A stretch of DNA of 64,000 bases from an uncultured Oribacterium sp. (GTDB taxonomy: Bacteria; Bacillota; Clostridia; Lachnospirales; Lachnospiraceae), in assembly GCA_946413525.1 (NCBI GenBank), contig CAMKKZ010000002.1, forward strand, positions 62,001-126,000. Direction: 5' to 3'. The translations under genes were made by a program, and so were the position numbers. The notes beneath the pieces were generated by a model. The model ran no database searches. It saw only the letters and a list, made by a program, of their open reading frames with translations, and was not told the origin of the DNA. Positions 46,884 to 54,394 of this stretch are shown here, piece after piece (position 1 is the first letter of the stretch; each line of letters starts with the position of its first letter).

Positions 46884-47981
46884 TTAACGCTGCACTCTGG
46901 CTCCCGCACCACCCATAATGGCTTCGACTTCTTTCTTCGTCGCCATGCTTGTATCTCCGGGGGTTGTCATCGCCAACGCGCCATGCGCCGCGCCATAATT
47001 CACAGCCAGCTCGGCATCACCTGTCGTCATGAGGCCATAGACAAGGCCAGACGCGAAAGAATCGCCTCCGCCCACACGGTCATAAATCTCCAGCCCCTTA
47101 TAGTCCTTCGCCTTGTAAATTTCGCCGCCTGCCCAGCAAAGCGCGGACCAGTCATTCACAGTTGCCGTATGAACAGTCCTAAGGGTTGTCGCTACGGCCT
47201 TAAAGTTCGGATAAGTCTTTGCCGCCTCGTTAATCATCTTCTTGTAGCCTTCGATATTCAGCTCCTTCAATGACTCATCCTGTCCTTCAATCTGGAATCC
47301 AAGGCACGCGGTGAAATCCTCTTCGTTCCCAATCATTACGTCAACATATTTTGCGACTTCCTGATTTACCTTCTGCGCCTTTTCCTTGCCCCCGATCGCG
47401 GCCCACATGGACGGACGATAATTGAGGTCATAGGATACGATGGTTCCATATTTTTTTGCCGCCTTAATGGCCGCAATAACGGTTTCAGATGCCTGCTCAG
47501 AAATCGCGGCATAGATTCCGCCAGTATGGAGCCAGCGTGCGCCCAGTTCACCAAAAATATAATCAAAATCGAAATCTTCCGGCTTCGCCTTTGAAATGGC
47601 TGTGTTTGCGCGGTCGGAAACACCCTTGGCGCCACGAATACCATAACCGCGTTCTGTGAAATTAAAACCGTTTCTGCAGATACGGCTGCTGCCATCTGTT
47701 TCCATCCATTTGACAAGGGAAACATCCACGCCGCCCTGCATCATGAAATCCTCAATAAGCCGGCCGATATCGTTATCCGCAAGAGCTGTAATAACGGCTG
47801 TCTTCATTCCAAAACACTTGCGGAGACCACGAACCACGTTGTATTCGCCTCCACCTTCCCAGACCTTAAAAGACCTTGCGGTACGGATACGTCCCTCGCC
47901 CGGATCAAAACGAAGCATAACCTCGCCAAGAGATACAGCATCAAATGCGCACTCACCAGCCGGCCTCAAATTCAAGTCCAT
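46884..47981 (-). CDS. kdgK: PfkB-family sugar kinase, probably 2-dehydro-3-deoxygluconate kinase
   Basis: This 365-residue ribokinase-family enzyme phosphorylates a sugar acid or sugar. The N-terminus has AVSLGEVMLRFDP and the sugar-binding loop WEGGGEYNVVRGL. The catalytic motif GGGDSFASGLV (usual form GAGDxF) is near 310. WLHTGGIYAAIS and SYDLNYRPSMW resemble KDG kinases of Clostridia. Substrate assignment is by resemblance only. I chose ATG 47981, with GGAGGAG upstream. The leader contains two family-1 repeat units between a likely promoter at 48287 and the start. Confidence 0.82.
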   Translation of the reverse strand: MDLNLRPAGECAFDAVSLGEVMLRFDPGEGRIRTARSFKVWEGGGEYNVVRGLRKCFGMKTAVITALADNDIGRLIEDFMMQGGVDVSLVKWMETDGSSRICRNGFNFTERGYGIRGAKGVSDRANTAISKAKPEDFDFDYIFGELGARWLHTGGIYAAISEQASETVIAAIKAAKKYGTIVSYDLNYRPSMWAAIGGKEKAQKVNQEVAKYVDVMIGNEEDFTACLGFQIEGQDESLKELNIEGYKKMINEAAKTYPNFKAVATTLRTVHTATVNDWSALCWAGGEIYKAKDYKGLEIYDRVGGGDSFASGLVYGLMTTGDAELAVNYGAAHGALAMTTPGDTSMATKKEVEAIMGGAGARVQR

Positions 47982-48099
47982 ATTCAATCTCCTCCATTTC
48001 ACATTTCAACACTGGGCGGTTATTTCTTCCGCTCCCTCTTTCTGCCCCTTCATGCCTAAAAACCTTCCCTTGCCAAAAGCCATATCTCTTCTATCAGAC

Positions 48100-48215
48100 A
48101 GATATCAGAGTGGGTTTTTGCTGCTCTGATATCTGAAATTGCGAACCGCTTGCGGGGCAAATCAGCTCTTCTATCAGAGTGGGTTTTTGCTACTCTGAGC
48201 TTCGAAATTGCGAAA
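48100..48215 (+). repeat. Family 1 repeat, two units 69 bp apart
   Basis: ATATCAGAGTGGG at about 48102 and CTATCAGAGTGGG at about 48171 begin two units. Hairpins TCAGAG...CTCTGA and CTTGC-GGGG-CAAA are visible, the latter slightly altered. They fall inside the predicted kdgK leader, antisense to it. The rest of the gap 47982-48446 holds a promoter and a small GAATGC/GCATTC hairpin near 48424. Confidence 0.85.
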
Positions 48216-48286
48216 CTACTGCCATTATATGCTTTGCTTTTAGAAAAGGGCGGCATTCAAGAGCTAGAATCCATATACTATTTATA

Positions 48287-48315
48287 ATTATATCAATTTA
48301 CTAAGGCAAGAGCAA
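48287..48315 (-). promoter_or_regulatory. Putative kdgK promoter
   Basis: TTGCTC (complement of 48310-48315) and consensus TATAAT (complement of 48287-48292) are spaced by 17 bases. It would give a leader of about 300 bases that includes the repeat units. Confidence 0.55.
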
Positions 48316-48446
48316 GAAAAAACTCTCCTGTACATTCTTCAAAAATATGCGCCTTTGGCCTGCCCAAGCCAACAACAAATAGAAGGAGTTATCCGGCGAA
48401 AGTGTCAATATACAAATAACACAGAATGCCGACAGCATTCACGATG

Positions 48447-49091
48447 CTAAATGGACGAAGCGAGCTTCGGCAAATCGGCAAACCGCTCAAGAACTTTCTT
48501 TGGATGCCTTGCTTTTCCAAAGCCATAAGCCGCGTGAATAAATGAAATCCCTGCGTAATCCGCCGCGTCTTCATCCATGATCGTGTCGCCAACATAAACT
48601 GTTTCCAAAGTCATAAGACCATTTTCTTTCATTAGGAGAAGGATATTTTCCCCCTTTATCTTTCCGGTATCCCCAAAGCACAAATGGTCTTCCACCATTT
48701 CTTCCAGCCCTCCGCAGGAAAGCATTGCTTCAATATATCCGCTCTGACTATTAGAGACGATAAAAAGACGAACTCCGGCTTCCCTGAGCTTACCCATCGT
48801 TTCCTTTACATCCGGATAAAAATCCCCGCTATGACCATACAGATACTCATTCTCATAGGCCTCGCAGCGCTCAATAATCTCTCTCCGCCTGGAAGGTTCC
48901 ATATCCGGGAATACCGCCATTTCAATTTCATCCATTGTGTGCCCCATCAGGCGGTACATATCATCTGCCGTCAGCTTCTTCCCAGCCGTTTCAGGATAAG
49001 TTGAAAATACTTCCGTCCAAGAATCTGCCACGGCTTTGGCACTGTCCCAGATTGTCCCATCCACATCAAATATTATATTTTTTACCGCCAT
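48447..49091 (-). CDS. HAD-family phosphatase
   Basis: This 214-residue enzyme resembles phosphoglycolate phosphatase/PpaX-type HAD hydrolases. Motif I is FDVDGTIWDS (nucleophile Asp at 9), motif II IVSNS, motif III the Lys in GKIKGENI and motif IV YVGDTIMDEDAA. A cap domain of about 70 residues sits between motifs I and II. The ATG start has GGAGGCC upstream. It follows the GH13 gene by 23 bases and may be its operon partner. The phosphorylated substrate is not known. Confidence 0.9.
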   Translation of the reverse strand: MAVKNIIFDVDGTIWDSAKAVADSWTEVFSTYPETAGKKLTADDMYRLMGHTMDEIEMAVFPDMEPSRRREIIERCEAYENEYLYGHSGDFYPDVKETMGKLREAGVRLFIVSNSQSGYIEAMLSCGGLEEMVEDHLCFGDTGKIKGENILLLMKENGLMTLETVYVGDTIMDEDAADYAGISFIHAAYGFGKARHPKKVLERFADLPKLASSI

Positions 49092-49114
49092 ATGGCCTCC
49101 TGAGCGCTTCCTTT

Positions 49115-51214
49115 TTACTCCGCAGTCTCCTTTGCGCCGGCAGCATTCAAATCCGCTATATATATCTTCCCGGCATACGGCTGCATATACGAACGCAAAA
49201 GCCCCTCCCCACTATATCGATATGTGGTTCCCGCATTATATCCGCTTCTATCCGTTTTCAATACACGCCTGATCCGCACCGTATCTGTAATCCCAGTCCT
49301 CCATACGGGGATTTCCAATGGATATTCATCCGCGCTTGAATTAATCGCGATAATGGCAATCTGGTTCTTCAGCACCCTTGCATACACTATGTGCTTCCAT
49401 CCCCCAAGCAGGCGCATTATGCCCCCGCTTACAAGTGCCGCGTAAGAGCGGTGAGCCCTGCCCAGATATTTATGGTACTCCAGAAGTTCAAAGTCCTCTT
49501 TTCCCCAAGGATACGTTCGCCGACTGTCCGGCTCCGTCCAGCCGCACATCCCTACCTCGTCCCCGTAATAAATTGTAGGGGCTCCAGGCCAGGTCATCTG
49601 AATCATGGCGGCCAGCCTGTACAATGCCGGGTTGATCCCCTCGGCCGCAGCCCAAGGCCCCATTTCGGCAACCCTGCCAACCTTCATGTTTGTGCGAGTC
49701 ATAAAGCGCGAATGATCATGATTCGAAAGCTGATTCATCGAAGCAAGAATGGAATTTTCAGGCATTCTGGCCATATTATATTTCATGGCCTCAAAAAAGC
49801 AATGACCATCCCCCTGAAGGCCTGGATTCCGGCTGTCGGAATGCTTCTCCATCCCAGTCAAAAACCAGGTTACAGGCTCCATAAAAGCGTCATAGTTCAT
49901 TACCGTGTCCCATTCGTCGCCTCGCAGCCATGAATAAGGATCCCCATAATGCTCTGCCAGAATAACGGCCTCTGGATTTGCCGTCTTTACAGTCTGTCTG
50001 AATTTTTTCCAAAAGTCATGATTATATCCCGAAGAATGCCCAAGGTCGGCCGCAACATCCAAACGCCATCCATCACAGCTAAATGGCGGACTGACCCATT
50101 TTTTCGCGATCCGCAGAATTTCCAGTTCCAAAGTCTCAGAACCTTCATAATTCAGCTTCGGGAGGGTATCATTTCCCCACCATTTTTCATATGTATCATT
50201 TCCTGGCCATGCTGATGGATTTTTATCCGCAAACTCAAAATAATCCGCGTAAGGACTGTCCTTCGATTCATAGGCGCCAGGCGAATAGTTGCTATCCTCC
50301 TCATTAGGATCATAAAAGCCACTTTTGTTCATCCATTTGTTGAAAGAACCGCAATGATTGAAAACACCGTCAATTATGACCCTCATTCCTCTTTTGTGAC
50401 ATGCCTCGACAAACTCTATAAAAAGCTGGTTTGAAGCCTCAAGATTCTCAATCCGCGTGGTACGAATCCGATATTTTGTTGCGTGATGGTTATCCGCATC
50501 ATGCTCCGGAAGCGTTTCACCTCCATCCTTCACCACGCAGCCAATATGCGGATCAATATAATCATAATCCTGAATATCATATTTATGGTTGGATGGCGAA
50601 ACAAAAAGGGGATTAAAGTAAATTACCCGGACGCCCATGCTGCGGATATAATCCAACTTGGAGAAAACCCCTTTCAAATCGCCCCCATAAAAGCGATGGA
50701 CATCAAACGCTTCAACCTGAGTATTCCAATCCCTTACGCGAACAGATGGCCTTCCCAGATAAATGTATTCCCTGTCTTCCACATTATTGGAGGAATCCCC
50801 ATCGCAGAAACGGTCTATAAAAATCTGGTACATAATTGTTCCCTTGATCCATTCAGGTATATGGAATCCAGGAATCATCTGGAAAGCGAAGGTCGGATCC
50901 AAATTATCCGACACCCCAAGCCGGTTATATCGCAGCTCTTCCTCGCCCTTTTTTATACAGTAATAATAACTGACAGAATTGCCGCCCAGCAGCACTGCAT
51001 ACGTATAATAATCAAAATATTGATCGCTGCTCTCAAAATCCATCTGTTTTCGTACGTTCGCCTCTACGAAATGGATATATACCGCATCTACATCGCCCTT
51101 TTTTGTCCTGAAGCGCAGCGTAATAACATCGCCCGGATCTGGCTCGGAAGGACTTCTGTACTGCTCCATTCCTGACGAATATAATGAATCCCAATTTATC
51201 GCGCTCGCACCCAC
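49115..51214 (-). CDS. GH13 alpha-amylase/neopullulanase-like enzyme
   Basis: This roughly 699-residue enzyme cleaves alpha-glucans. An N-terminal beta domain (about 1-115) is followed by IMYQIFIDRFCDG, the start of the catalytic barrel in neopullulanase/cyclomaltodextrinase types. Catalytic regions are DGVFNHCG, DGWRLDVA (nucleophile Asp), LAEHYGD (acid Glu) and LSNHDHSRF (third Asp). There is no signal peptide, so it acts inside the cell on imported dextrins or glycogen. The start is uncertain: GTG 51214 follows GGAAGGA and avoids overlap with hpt; ATG 51169 is possible. It is the last gene after tilS-hpt and relates functionally to glgCD nearby. Confidence 0.88.
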   Translation of the reverse strand: MGASAINWDSLYSSGMEQYRSPSEPDPGDVITLRFRTKKGDVDAVYIHFVEANVRKQMDFESSDQYFDYYTYAVLLGGNSVSYYYCIKKGEEELRYNRLGVSDNLDPTFAFQMIPGFHIPEWIKGTIMYQIFIDRFCDGDSSNNVEDREYIYLGRPSVRVRDWNTQVEAFDVHRFYGGDLKGVFSKLDYIRSMGVRVIYFNPLFVSPSNHKYDIQDYDYIDPHIGCVVKDGGETLPEHDADNHHATKYRIRTTRIENLEASNQLFIEFVEACHKRGMRVIIDGVFNHCGSFNKWMNKSGFYDPNEEDSNYSPGAYESKDSPYADYFEFADKNPSAWPGNDTYEKWWGNDTLPKLNYEGSETLELEILRIAKKWVSPPFSCDGWRLDVAADLGHSSGYNHDFWKKFRQTVKTANPEAVILAEHYGDPYSWLRGDEWDTVMNYDAFMEPVTWFLTGMEKHSDSRNPGLQGDGHCFFEAMKYNMARMPENSILASMNQLSNHDHSRFMTRTNMKVGRVAEMGPWAAAEGINPALYRLAAMIQMTWPGAPTIYYGDEVGMCGWTEPDSRRTYPWGKEDFELLEYHKYLGRAHRSYAALVSGGIMRLLGGWKHIVYARVLKNQIAIIAINSSADEYPLEIPVWRTGITDTVRIRRVLKTDRSGYNAGTTYRYSGEGLLRSYMQPYAGKIYIADLNAAGAKETAE

Positions 51215-51215
51215 T

Positions 51216-51767
51216 TTATCCTTCCGATCCTTCCTCGTCTTCCTCAAATTCAACTACGCCGATATAGGGTAGATTTCTATATCTCTGATCGTAATCCAAA
51301 CCATATCCCACAACAAATTTATCAGGAACCGCAAAACAGGCATATTTCGTTGGGACATCCATTTCCCTTCGTGAAGGTTTGTTCAAAAGCGTACAGACCT
51401 CAATAGAAGCGGGCTTCCTTGTATTCAATATTCCCAGAAGATGATGCAAAGTATGTCCGGTATCTACAATATCCTCAACAACAAGGACATTTTTCCCCTC
51501 CAAAGGGTCGTCCAAATCTTTTACAATCTTGACAATTCCCGATGATGTCATGCCGCTTCCATAGCTTGATACAGACATGAAGTCCAAAGATATGTTGTCA
51601 TTCTGGATGCGCTTGCTTAATTCGCACATAAACATTGCGCCGCCCTTCAGGATGCATATCATATGAATTGGCTTGCCCCGATAATCCTCTGAAATCTGCG
51701 CGGCAACTTCTCTGATCCTCCTGTCAATCTCCTCCTCGGAAATCAGCGTTCTGACCCGTTCCTTCAT
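51216..51767 (-). CDS. hpt: Hypoxanthine phosphoribosyltransferase
   Basis: This 183-residue purine-salvage enzyme has the PRPP-binding motif VLVVEDIVDTGHTL, the CILKGGAMFM loop and VGYGLDYDQRYRNLPYIG near the end. It directly follows tilS, overlapping it by 44 bases, the arrangement also found in Bacillus. The ATG start has AGGAGGAG within the end of tilS. The C-terminus is acidic (EFEEDEEGSEG). No ftsH follows, unlike in Bacillus. Confidence 0.96.
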   Translation of the reverse strand: MKERVRTLISEEEIDRRIREVAAQISEDYRGKPIHMICILKGGAMFMCELSKRIQNDNISLDFMSVSSYGSGMTSSGIVKIVKDLDDPLEGKNVLVVEDIVDTGHTLHHLLGILNTRKPASIEVCTLLNKPSRREMDVPTKYACFAVPDKFVVGYGLDYDQRYRNLPYIGVVEFEEDEEGSEG

Positions 51768-52833
51768 GCCTTCTCCTCCTCTTCATACTCAAAACTTCCG
51801 TCTGAATGGATAACACCAGGCGTTTTTTTCTGACATCTGCAGTAAACTTATATGGAAGATCCAGATGAGAGCCTCCCTGTCGGAACAGGATTCCATCCAA
51901 CGCGTTATAATGGACAGAACCCCAATCTTTTTGTGGGATTTTCATCTCTTGCAGGATCTCCATCAGTATATACCTGCGGAGCAAGGGCTTCATGTTTCTA
52001 AGCTCCGGGATATCAAGACTGGCTTCCACAGCCGCCCCTTCCGCCGAAAAACTGACCTTCTCCCGCACGTAGGCATTGGCAATCTCTTGTAGAATGGCAT
52101 CCGCCTCCCCGATCACCTCTGCCATTTGCGCAATATGTCTGACGGCAGCAGCATTCACCTCCTTTGCTTCCGGGATTATCTTTGCTCGGATACGGTTTCT
52201 TGCATAGCGTATATCCGAGTTCGTAGAATCCTGCATAAAGTTTATTTTGTGTTGTTCCAGATCCGAAAGAATTTCCGCCTTGCTAATGCCGAGAAGCGGC
52301 CTTATGATATCACCCCTTCTGCTTTCCATGCCGCGCATTCCTTTAAGCCCGGATCCACGAAACAAATTATGCAGTATTGTTTCCGCCTGGTCATCCTGAT
52401 GATGGGCAACCGCAATTACATACCTTCCACGCAGCCCGTCTTCAAGACAATTATTTTCATCATATGCCGCCTTGATTCGATTCAGTTCCTCCGAAAAAGC
52501 CCTGTATCTCAAAAGCCGGGCTGCTTCTTCCAGTCCAAGGCCTTTTTCTCTCGCATAGGAAGGCGCGTCTACGTGACAGACGCTGAATGGGACTTGCAGG
52601 GCGTTTGAGAATTCCCTGCTCCATGACTCGTCCCTGTCCGCCTCTTTAAAACGTATTCCATGGTGGACATGCATGGAATACAGATTAAAAGAAATATCCC
52701 TCCTCAGCTCTGAAAGCACGGACAGAAGAAAGGCGGAATCAGCCCCGCCAGATAATCCTGCCAGCACAGTGTCCCCTTCCCTGATAAGCTCCCCATCTAT
52801 TATAAATGCCTTTACTCTGTTTCGTATAGTCAT
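51724..52833 (-). CDS. tilS: tRNA(Ile)-lysidine synthase
   Basis: This 369-residue enzyme puts lysidine on C34 of the CAU-anticodon tRNA-Ile so that AUA is read as isoleucine. The PP-loop motif LSGGADSAFLL, HVHHGIR, AHHQDDQAETIL, GMRGMESRRGDIIRPLL and the DSTNSDIRYARNRIR motif are all present. I chose ATG 52833 (MTIRNRVKAFI) as the usual N-terminus, though its ribosome site is poor; an upstream GTG at 52905 is possible. A terminator for divIC lies upstream, so it needs its own promoter. Confidence 0.94.
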   Translation of the reverse strand: MTIRNRVKAFIIDGELIREGDTVLAGLSGGADSAFLLSVLSELRRDISFNLYSMHVHHGIRFKEADRDESWSREFSNALQVPFSVCHVDAPSYAREKGLGLEEAARLLRYRAFSEELNRIKAAYDENNCLEDGLRGRYVIAVAHHQDDQAETILHNLFRGSGLKGMRGMESRRGDIIRPLLGISKAEILSDLEQHKINFMQDSTNSDIRYARNRIRAKIIPEAKEVNAAAVRHIAQMAEVIGEADAILQEIANAYVREKVSFSAEGAAVEASLDIPELRNMKPLLRRYILMEILQEMKIPQKDWGSVHYNALDGILFRQGGSHLDLPYKFTADVRKKRLVLSIQTEVLSMKRRRRHEGTGQNADFRGGD

Positions 52834-52945
52834 TTTTCGGAAAAAATTATTTCTATATGCCAAACGAATCGAAAAGAAAGGATTGGCCGCTCTCCTTCGT
52901 GCCACCGGTTACCGCAATACACCCTCTACTCGGCGGCTCCGCGAT

Positions 52946-52974
52946 AAAAAAAAGGAGAGGCAGCCCCCTCCTTT
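52946..52974 (-). terminator. Rho-independent terminator after divIC
   Basis: A 10-bp stem with one mismatch (AAAGGAGAGG/CCCCTCCTTT, CAGC loop) is followed on the minus strand by eight T residues. It separates divIC from tilS. Confidence 0.8.
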
Positions 52975-53024
52975 CCAAATTACCCCTCGCCATTTTCCCC
53001 GCTTTACCCTATTAAATTTTGCCC

Positions 53025-53330
53025 CTACTCTCCTGGCTTTACGATAATTTCATCCGGCATGGTCAGCCCAAATATTTCACGTGCTTTCTCCCGGATATAA
53101 TCCTTAGATTTTACATATTTCTTTTGCTCTTCCAACTCTGTCTTCTTATGTGTTTCTTCCTCTATTTCCGCTGCAAGGCTTTCTTCTACCGCCTGATAGT
53201 TCAAATTTCGCGTTCTTAATTCCTTCCCTCTTATAAAAAAGGCGCCAAGCAGGAAAATAATGACTATTATTATGCCAAACATTGCCGCCCCGTTTGCCCC
53301 GCGGTCCCCCTTCTGGCTATACTGACCCAT
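53025..53330 (-). CDS. divIC: DivIC/FtsB-type septum protein
   Basis: This 101-residue bitopic protein has a short cytosolic head, one membrane helix (about 17-34, FGIIIVIIFLLGAFF) and an external coiled coil ending in YIREKAREIFGLTMPDEIIV, the FtsB/DivIC signature. It would act with FtsL and DivIB in divisome activation. The ATG start has a GAGGAAA site. Its position downstream of rqcP is conserved from Bacillus, but the intervening yabP and yabQ genes are absent, with repeats in their place. Confidence 0.9.
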   Translation of the reverse strand: MGQYSQKGDRGANGAAMFGIIIVIIFLLGAFFIRGKELRTRNLNYQAVEESLAAEIEEETHKKTELEEQKKYVKSKDYIREKAREIFGLTMPDEIIVKPGE

Positions 53331-53342
53331 ATACCATTTTCC

Positions 53343-53502
53343 TCATCTATCAGAGTAGGTTTTTGCCACTCTGAATTCTGACATAGCGAACCGCTTGCGG
53401 GGCAAGTCGGCTCATCTATCAGAGTGGGTTTTTGCTTCTCTAATTTCTTGCCAAACCGATGCGGCATCGCATCAGCAAGGCTCATCTATCAAAGTGGTTT
53501 TG
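53343..53502 (+). repeat. Family 1 repeat, two full units and a partial third
   Basis: Units begin at 53347, 53416 and 53486 (periods 69 and 70). The first has hairpins TCAGAGT...ACTCTGA and CTTGC-GGGG-CAAG; the second carries GATGCG-GCAT-CGCATC. This is the clearest copy of the family and shows the two alternative second hairpins side by side. It fills the rqcP-divIC gap (53331-53565). Confidence 0.9.
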
Positions 53503-53565
53503 ACAAACAGCCGCGATATCGAAAGCCAAACTACTCTCACCAGCATTTCCCTGCGCATTACCCTA

Positions 53566-53805
53566 TCACAGATACTTGAAAAGATCCGAGGCCTCCTCTT
53601 TCCTGACATTCTCTTTTACTGACAAAACCTCCGCCTTGACAGACTTCTCCCCAAAATGGATTTCGATAACATCTCCCGCTTTCACATCATAAGAAGGTTT
53701 CACGGTTTTTCCATTCACGCTGACACGTCCCGTGTCGCATGCCTCGTTTGCCACCGTGCGCCTCTTAATAAGTCGCGATACTTTCAAATACTTGTCCAGC
53801 CTCAT
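53566..53805 (-). CDS. rqcP: RqcP/Hsp15-type S4 RNA-binding protein
   Basis: This 79-residue protein is almost entirely one S4 domain, starting MRLDKYLKVSRLIKRR with VSVNGKTVKPSYDVKAGD. In Bacillus the gene at this place (yabO, rqcP) works with RqcH in alanine tailing of stalled nascent chains; that role is by family and location. The ATG start has an AGGATG-like site. It lies 21 bases after hup and is likely co-transcribed with it. Confidence 0.92.
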   Translation of the reverse strand: MRLDKYLKVSRLIKRRTVANEACDTGRVSVNGKTVKPSYDVKAGDVIEIHFGEKSVKAEVLSVKENVRKEEASDLFKYL

Positions 53806-53826
53806 TTACGCATCCTGTTATATAAA

Positions 53827-54138
53827 CTATTTAATGCTGTCTTTCCATACCTTGCTGGCCTTGAACCTGGGTGTTCTGGATGCTTCGATTTGCATTGTTT
53901 CACCGGTTCTTGGATTCCTGCCTTCGCGCGCTGCCCTTTCTGAAACATCAAAGGTTCCAACGCCGGTAATCTGTACCTTGTCGCCTTCAGCAAGTGCTTC
54001 TTTTATGCAATCAAAAACCGCTGTTACAGCAGCATCCGCATATACAACGTCCTCTTCCCTGTCGCTTTTCCTGACAGGCGGCTCAGGAAGCCCTGTCTTC
54101 TCGGATACTGCCTTTATTAAGTCTACTTTGTTCATCAT
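53827..54138 (-). CDS. hup: HU-family DNA-binding protein with an insertion
   Basis: This 103-residue nucleoid protein begins MNKVDLIKAVSEKTGL and has the conserved beta-arm region REGRNPRTGE followed by FKASK. Compared with standard HU (about 90 residues) it has roughly 12 extra residues between the first two helices (about 19-32, containing VRKSDREEDVV). The arm and core are intact, so DNA binding is expected. Two tandem ATGs at 54138 and 54135 follow AAAGGAGG. A perfect consensus promoter lies upstream, fitting a highly expressed gene. Confidence 0.93.
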   Translation of the reverse strand: MMNKVDLIKAVSEKTGLPEPPVRKSDREEDVVYADAAVTAVFDCIKEALAEGDKVQITGVGTFDVSERAAREGRNPRTGETMQIEASRTPRFKASKVWKDSIK

Positions 54139-54242
54139 TCATTCCTCCTTTATCAAAACGGCTTTCCGACTGCTTTAATTGTGGATAAACTGATACTTTA
54201 TCATATCTAAATAATGCCTTATATTTAGGTTAGAATAGTAAA

Positions 54243-54271
54243 ATTATAGCCTTGAATGGTTTTTGTGTCAA
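54243..54271 (-). promoter_or_regulatory. Perfect consensus sigma-A promoter for hup
   Basis: TTGACA (complement of 54266-54271) and TATAAT (complement of 54243-54248) are spaced by exactly 17 bases. Both hexamers match consensus fully. Confidence 0.88.
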
Positions 54272-54394
54272 CAAAGCCAAATACAAATTGACTCTTATTT
54301 ATTATCATTTTTCAGGACTTTTCCTTAAGCTTTTATAACTTTGGTCAAGCATTTTGCGGATCCCTGCCGCCCTTTTTCTTTTCATGTTATCTTT

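Noticed and set aside
53343-53502. CRISPR-like array
   Set aside because: Units follow each other directly with no variable spacers and there are no cas genes; the units are hairpin modules.
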